54,746 bases of DNA from Chimaeribacter arupi (GTDB lineage Bacteria > Pseudomonadota > Gammaproteobacteria > Enterobacterales > Enterobacteriaceae), in NCBI RefSeq assembly GCF_002858805.1, contig NZ_PJZI01000036.1:1-54746 (forward strand), given 5' to 3'. The notes beneath the pieces were generated by a model, which saw only the letters and a program-made list of their open reading frames with translations, did not search any database and had not been told where the DNA came from. The first letter of the stretch is position 1, and each line of letters opens with the position of its first letter. Below, piece after piece: positions 51,953 to 54,746 of the stretch. The position numbers and the translations under genes are program-made.

Positions 51953-52954
51953 TTACCCCAGCCGCTGTTTGATTTTCTCCACCATGCGGGCAGTGGAGAT
52001 GCCGTATCGGTCGTGCAGGGTCGGCAGGGCGCCGGCATCGAGGAACGCGTCGGGCAGGCCGATGGCATCGAAATCCGCCCAGACTTTATTGCGCATCAGC
52101 AGGGCAGCCACCGCCTCGCCCAGCCCGCCTGGCTGGGTGTGGTTTTCGGCCGTCAACACCAGCCGCCCCGGTCTGGCGGCCTGTTCAAGAAGGGTTTTCT
52201 CATCGAGCGGCTTGATGGTCGGCACGTGCAGCACCGCCACGCTGACGTTGTCTTTGCGCAGTTTCTCCGCTGCCTCCAGCGCACGCATGGTCATGATGCC
52301 GGAGGAGATGATCAGCACATCATTTCCCTCTTCCAGCAGCCGCGCTTTGCCGATTTCAAACCGGTAGTCGTATTTGTCCAGCACCACCGGCACTTTGCCG
52401 CGCAGCAAACGCATATAGACCGGCCCGGCATGGGCGGCCATCGCCGGGACGGCCTGCTCAATCTCCAGGGCATCGCACGGGTCGATGATTGTCATGCCCG
52501 GGATGCCGCGCATTATCGCCAGATCCTCCGTCGCCTGGTGGCTCGGGCCGTAACCGGTGGTCAGCCCCGGCAGTGCCGCGCAGATTTTGACATTCAGGTG
52601 CTCTTCCGCGATCACCTGGTGGATAAAGTCATAAGCGCGGCGGGTGGCAAACACCGCATAAGTGGTGACAAACGGGATAAACCCCTCTTTCGCCATGCCG
52701 CCCGCGGCCCCCATCAGCAACTGTTCCGCCATGCCCATCTGGAAAAAACGTTCCGGGTAAGCCTGGGCGAAAATGTGCAGGTCAGTATATTTCGACAGGT
52801 CGGCCGTCATGCCGACAATCTCCGGGTGCTGCTTCGCCAGTTGCACCAGCGCATGGCCGAACGGTGCCGCGCGCGTGGCCTGCCCCTCTTCAGCAATCGA
52901 GGCAATCATCGCGGAGGTGGTCAGGCGGGGTTTGGTCTGGGTGGTCTGGCTCAT
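51953..52954 (-). CDS. Transketolase-like C-terminal subunit
   Basis: A 333-residue protein with the pyrimidine-binding and C-terminal transketolase domains as a separate subunit. It shows the acidic cofactor-activating FQMGMAEQLLMGAAGGMA, TTYAVFATRRAYDFIHQ, GPSHQATEDLAIMRGIPGMT and the late LVLTAENHTQPGGLGEAV. The MSQTTQTKP start at 52954 overlaps the upstream subunit's stop (ATGA). Split transketolases act in specialised pentose or branched-sugar pathways such as apulose-4-phosphate cleavage. The actual substrate here is open. Confidence 0.9.
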   Translation of the reverse strand: MSQTTQTKPRLTTSAMIASIAEEGQATRAAPFGHALVQLAKQHPEIVGMTADLSKYTDLHIFAQAYPERFFQMGMAEQLLMGAAGGMAKEGFIPFVTTYAVFATRRAYDFIHQVIAEEHLNVKICAALPGLTTGYGPSHQATEDLAIMRGIPGMTIIDPCDALEIEQAVPAMAAHAGPVYMRLLRGKVPVVLDKYDYRFEIGKARLLEEGNDVLIISSGIMTMRALEAAEKLRKDNVSVAVLHVPTIKPLDEKTLLEQAARPGRLVLTAENHTQPGGLGEAVAALLMRNKVWADFDAIGLPDAFLDAGALPTLHDRYGISTARMVEKIKQRLG

Positions 52955-53820
52955 AAGTGCGCTCCTGTGGGGGTGTTGGCATCCAGCACCGCGAGGGCTT
53001 TTTGCCATTCATCGGCATCAACACGGATAAAGTGGTTCTTGTCGCGGGTTTCGAGGAACGGCACCCCCTTGCCCATCAGGGTGTCGCACAGGATCACCCG
53101 CGGCTGGTTTTCCGGGCACTGTTTCGCGTTATCAAACGCCCGGATCACCGCCGGCAGGTCGTTGCCGTTGACGCGCTGCACATACCAGCCAAACGCGGCC
53201 CACTTCTCCTCCAGCGGCTCGAAGCCCAGAATTTTGCGTGAGTCGCCGTCCGCCTGCTGGCGGTTGATGTCCACCAGGTTGATAAGGTTATCCAGCCCGT
53301 AGTGCGCCGCTGAGAGCGCGGCTTCCCAGACCGCGCCCTCGTCCAGCTCGCCGTCTGACATGGAGTTGATCACCCAGGAGGCACTGCGCTTCTGCTTCAG
53401 CCCCAGCGCCATGCCGACCGCGATGGTCAGCCCCTGGCCCAGCGAGCCGCCGGAGATCTCCATGCCGGGGGTGTAGGTCGCCATGCCGGACATCGGCAGG
53501 CGGCTGTCATCAAAGCCGTAGGTCTCCAGCTCCGCTTCCGGGATGATGCCCGCCTCAATCAGCGCGGCATAACAGGCGATGGCGTAATGGCCGTGGGAAA
53601 GCAGGAAACGGTCGCGCCCCTCCCACGCCGGCTCCTCCGGGCGGTAGGTCATGGCGTGGCTGAAGGCTGCCGCCAGCACATCCGCGTAACCCAGCGCCTG
53701 GCCGATATAGCCCTGGCCCTGGACTTCGCCCATCCGCAGGGCGTAACGGCGGATGCGCCACGCGGCGGCGGCCACCGCCTCAATGCCGGTCACGGTGTTT
53801 TCGGTATCAATCTGGGACAT
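52951..53820 (-). CDS. Transketolase-like N-terminal (TPP-binding) subunit
   Basis: A 289-residue subunit binding thiamine diphosphate. RDRFLLSHGHYAIACYAALI marks the start of the domain, and MSGMATYTPGMEISGGSLGQ, GLTIAVGMALGLKQ and SDGELDEGAVWEAALSAAHYGL follow, the latter being the GDG-type Mg/TPP motif with SDG. ATG at 53820 is 13 bases after the SDR stop. It pairs with the C-terminal subunit to make one active site. Together with the SDR and MFS genes it forms a sugar or sugar-acid catabolic operon that continues beyond the window. Confidence 0.91.
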   Translation of the reverse strand: MSQIDTENTVTGIEAVAAAAWRIRRYALRMGEVQGQGYIGQALGYADVLAAAFSHAMTYRPEEPAWEGRDRFLLSHGHYAIACYAALIEAGIIPEAELETYGFDDSRLPMSGMATYTPGMEISGGSLGQGLTIAVGMALGLKQKRSASWVINSMSDGELDEGAVWEAALSAAHYGLDNLINLVDINRQQADGDSRKILGFEPLEEKWAAFGWYVQRVNGNDLPAVIRAFDNAKQCPENQPRVILCDTLMGKGVPFLETRDKNHFIRVDADEWQKALAVLDANTPTGAHL

Positions 53821-53833
53821 GGTGCAGCCTCGC

Positions 53834-54583
53834 TTAGTGGATTAACATGCCGCCGTTCACGTCCAGCGTGATCCCGGTGGAGTAAGAAGAGAGATCGCTG
53901 CCGAGGAACAGCGCGGCGCGCGCCACATCCTGTGCATCGCCCAGGCGGTTGAGCGGGATGCCGCTCAGGATGGTCTGTTTCATCTCATCGGAGAGTTTGC
54001 CGGCAGTGATGTCGGTCTGAATCAGCCCCGGCGCGATGCAGTTGACCCGGATGTTGTCAGGGCCGAACTCCCGCGCCATGGCGCGCGCCAGCCCCAGCAC
54101 CCCGGCTTTGGCCGCGCTGTAGTGCGGGCCGCCGAAGATCCCGCCGCCGCGCTGGGCGGACACCGAGGAGATGCAGACGATGCTGCCGCCCTGTTGCGTG
54201 CGCATCGCCGGCAGCACCGCCTGGGACATCAGCAGCGTGCCGCGCAGGCTGACATCCAGCACGGCGTCGTAGTTGTCGCGTTTGATGTCCAGGGTTTTGA
54301 TCGGCTGGGTGATCCCGGCATTGTTCACCAGAATATCGATGCGGCCGTAGCGGCCCAGCACCTGCTCGACGGCCGCGCTCACCTGCGCCTCATCCGCCAC
54401 GTTGGCCATCAGCCCCAGGTGCGCGTCGCCAAGCGTCGCGGCGGCCTGCCGGCTGGCCGCGGCATCCAGGTCGATAATCACCACGTTGGCACCCTGTTCC
54501 GCAAAGAGTCTGGCGGTGGCAAAACCCAGGCCGCGTGGGGAGGCCGCGCCGGTAATAACGGCGACTTTATCTTTTAACAACAT
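53834..54583 (-). CDS. Short-chain dehydrogenase/reductase of the transketolase operon
   Basis: A 249-residue FabG-like SDR. The cofactor loop is TGAASPRGLGFATARLF, a variant of TGxxxGIG with SPRG inserted, seen in sugar/polyol SDRs. NNAGITQP follows, with catalytic ISSVSAQ, YSAAK, and C-terminal YSTGITLDVNGGML. NAD preference is suggested by Asp in VVIIDLDAA. It probably interconverts a polyol or sugar acid with its keto form before transketolase action. Start at 54583 (MLLKDKVAVITG). It lies between the MFS gene (46 bases upstream) and the transketolase pair. Confidence 0.9.
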   Translation of the reverse strand: MLLKDKVAVITGAASPRGLGFATARLFAEQGANVVIIDLDAAASRQAAATLGDAHLGLMANVADEAQVSAAVEQVLGRYGRIDILVNNAGITQPIKTLDIKRDNYDAVLDVSLRGTLLMSQAVLPAMRTQQGGSIVCISSVSAQRGGGIFGGPHYSAAKAGVLGLARAMAREFGPDNIRVNCIAPGLIQTDITAGKLSDEMKQTILSGIPLNRLGDAQDVARAALFLGSDLSSYSTGITLDVNGGMLIH

Positions 54584-54629
54584 AAGTAAGCTCCGGATAA
54601 AGAAAGTAAGAACGGGTTATCAGTGACGG

Positions 54630-54746
54630 TTATTTCGGTTCGTCGAGTGTGCAAATAATCAGCAGGCCGAGGGCGGCGCAGATGCCGAAGTAAATAAAGA
54701 CCGCGTTGAAGCCGCCGGTGTAGTCCAGCAGGAAACCGGCCGCCAT
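54630..54746 (-). CDS. MFS transporter, C-terminal fragment (5' part outside window)
   Basis: The last 38 codons of a gene entering from the right edge: AAGFLLDYTGGFNAVFIYFG, then ICAALGLLIICTLDEPK and a stop. One TM helix ending in a short polar tail, with the GFLLDYTGGF block, is typical of the last loop and TM12 of MFS sugar-acid transporters. It is the likely first gene of the operon with the SDR and split transketolase, and so the probable importer. Too little is visible to name a substrate. Confidence 0.7.
   Translation of the reverse strand: MAAGFLLDYTGGFNAVFIYFGICAALGLLIICTLDEPK

Noticed and set aside
51827-53302. Plus-strand frame of 491 codons over the transketolase genes
   Set aside because: Antisense to two clear transketolase subunits, no ribosome site, low-complexity composition.

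Overview
The window looks like chromosome from a GC-rich member of the Enterobacterales (Klebsiella/Serratia/Pantoea-like). This rests on close family matches to enterobacterial genes: norR-norVW, kbp, a CspA-family gene with an enterobacterial cold-shock leader, fosA, nudK, sad, aglA-aglB, azlCD and a three-subunit gluconate/2-ketogluconate dehydrogenase. No genus is assigned. There is no rRNA, CRISPR array, insertion sequence or phage block. Many small metabolic operons alternate with their own local regulators, so this reads as an accessory-metabolism region.

Layout. 1-5.2 kb: a NepI-type efflux pump (cut by the edge), two paralogous cupins (one exported), a LysR regulator, and a DeoR regulator divergent from a nudK plus DUF4406-like nucleotide-metabolism pair. 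5.2-9.4 kb: fosA coupled to a membrane diguanylate cyclase, then a chemoreceptor with a sigma-28-type promoter. 9.5-17.5 kb: a catabolic operon (NCS1 permease, aldehyde dehydrogenase, luciferase-like monooxygenase, flavin reductase fused to a degenerate Nudix domain, alpha/beta hydrolase, AA_synth/DUF1185 protein), divergent from a GntR/FCD regulator and a DUF1330 protein. 17.7-20.5 kb: a ribbon-helix-helix protein with a small acidic partner, then a LacI regulator and a Gfo/Idh/MocA oxidoreductase. 20.9-24.8 kb: Tat-linked gluconate/2-ketogluconate dehydrogenase. 24.8-34.7 kb: single genes and pairs (GNAT, EamA exporter, MocR regulator, nitroreductase, azlCD, isonitrile hydratase-like plus VOC protein, LysR/SDR, CitMHS transporter). 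34.8-37.2 kb: kbp, a cold-shock gene, a stretch of structured RNA with an odd tRNA-like sequence, and a HigBA-type toxin-antitoxin pair. 37.2-42.4 kb: NO detoxification (norR, norVW) with tehB coupled to norW. 42.5-46.4 kb: alpha-glucoside PTS and 6-phospho-alpha-glucosidase with a GntR/UTRA regulator. 46.4-48.1 kb: an unrecognised small protein and an unrecognised three-gene exported/membrane cassette. 48.2-54.7 kb: alcohol dehydrogenase, tautomerase, sad, a second HigBA pair whose toxin has an in-frame amber codon, and a split transketolase/SDR/MFS operon cut by the right edge.

Most notable. The 9.5-17.5 kb operon resembles the Rut uracil pathway in logic (two-component flavin monooxygenase, alpha/beta hydrolase, semialdehyde-type oxidation, nucleobase-family permease) but uses different parts, so it may degrade an N-heterocycle or cyclic amide that I cannot name. 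The structured RNA block at 36.0-36.3 kb and the three-gene cassette at 47.0-48.1 kb are the least explained parts.
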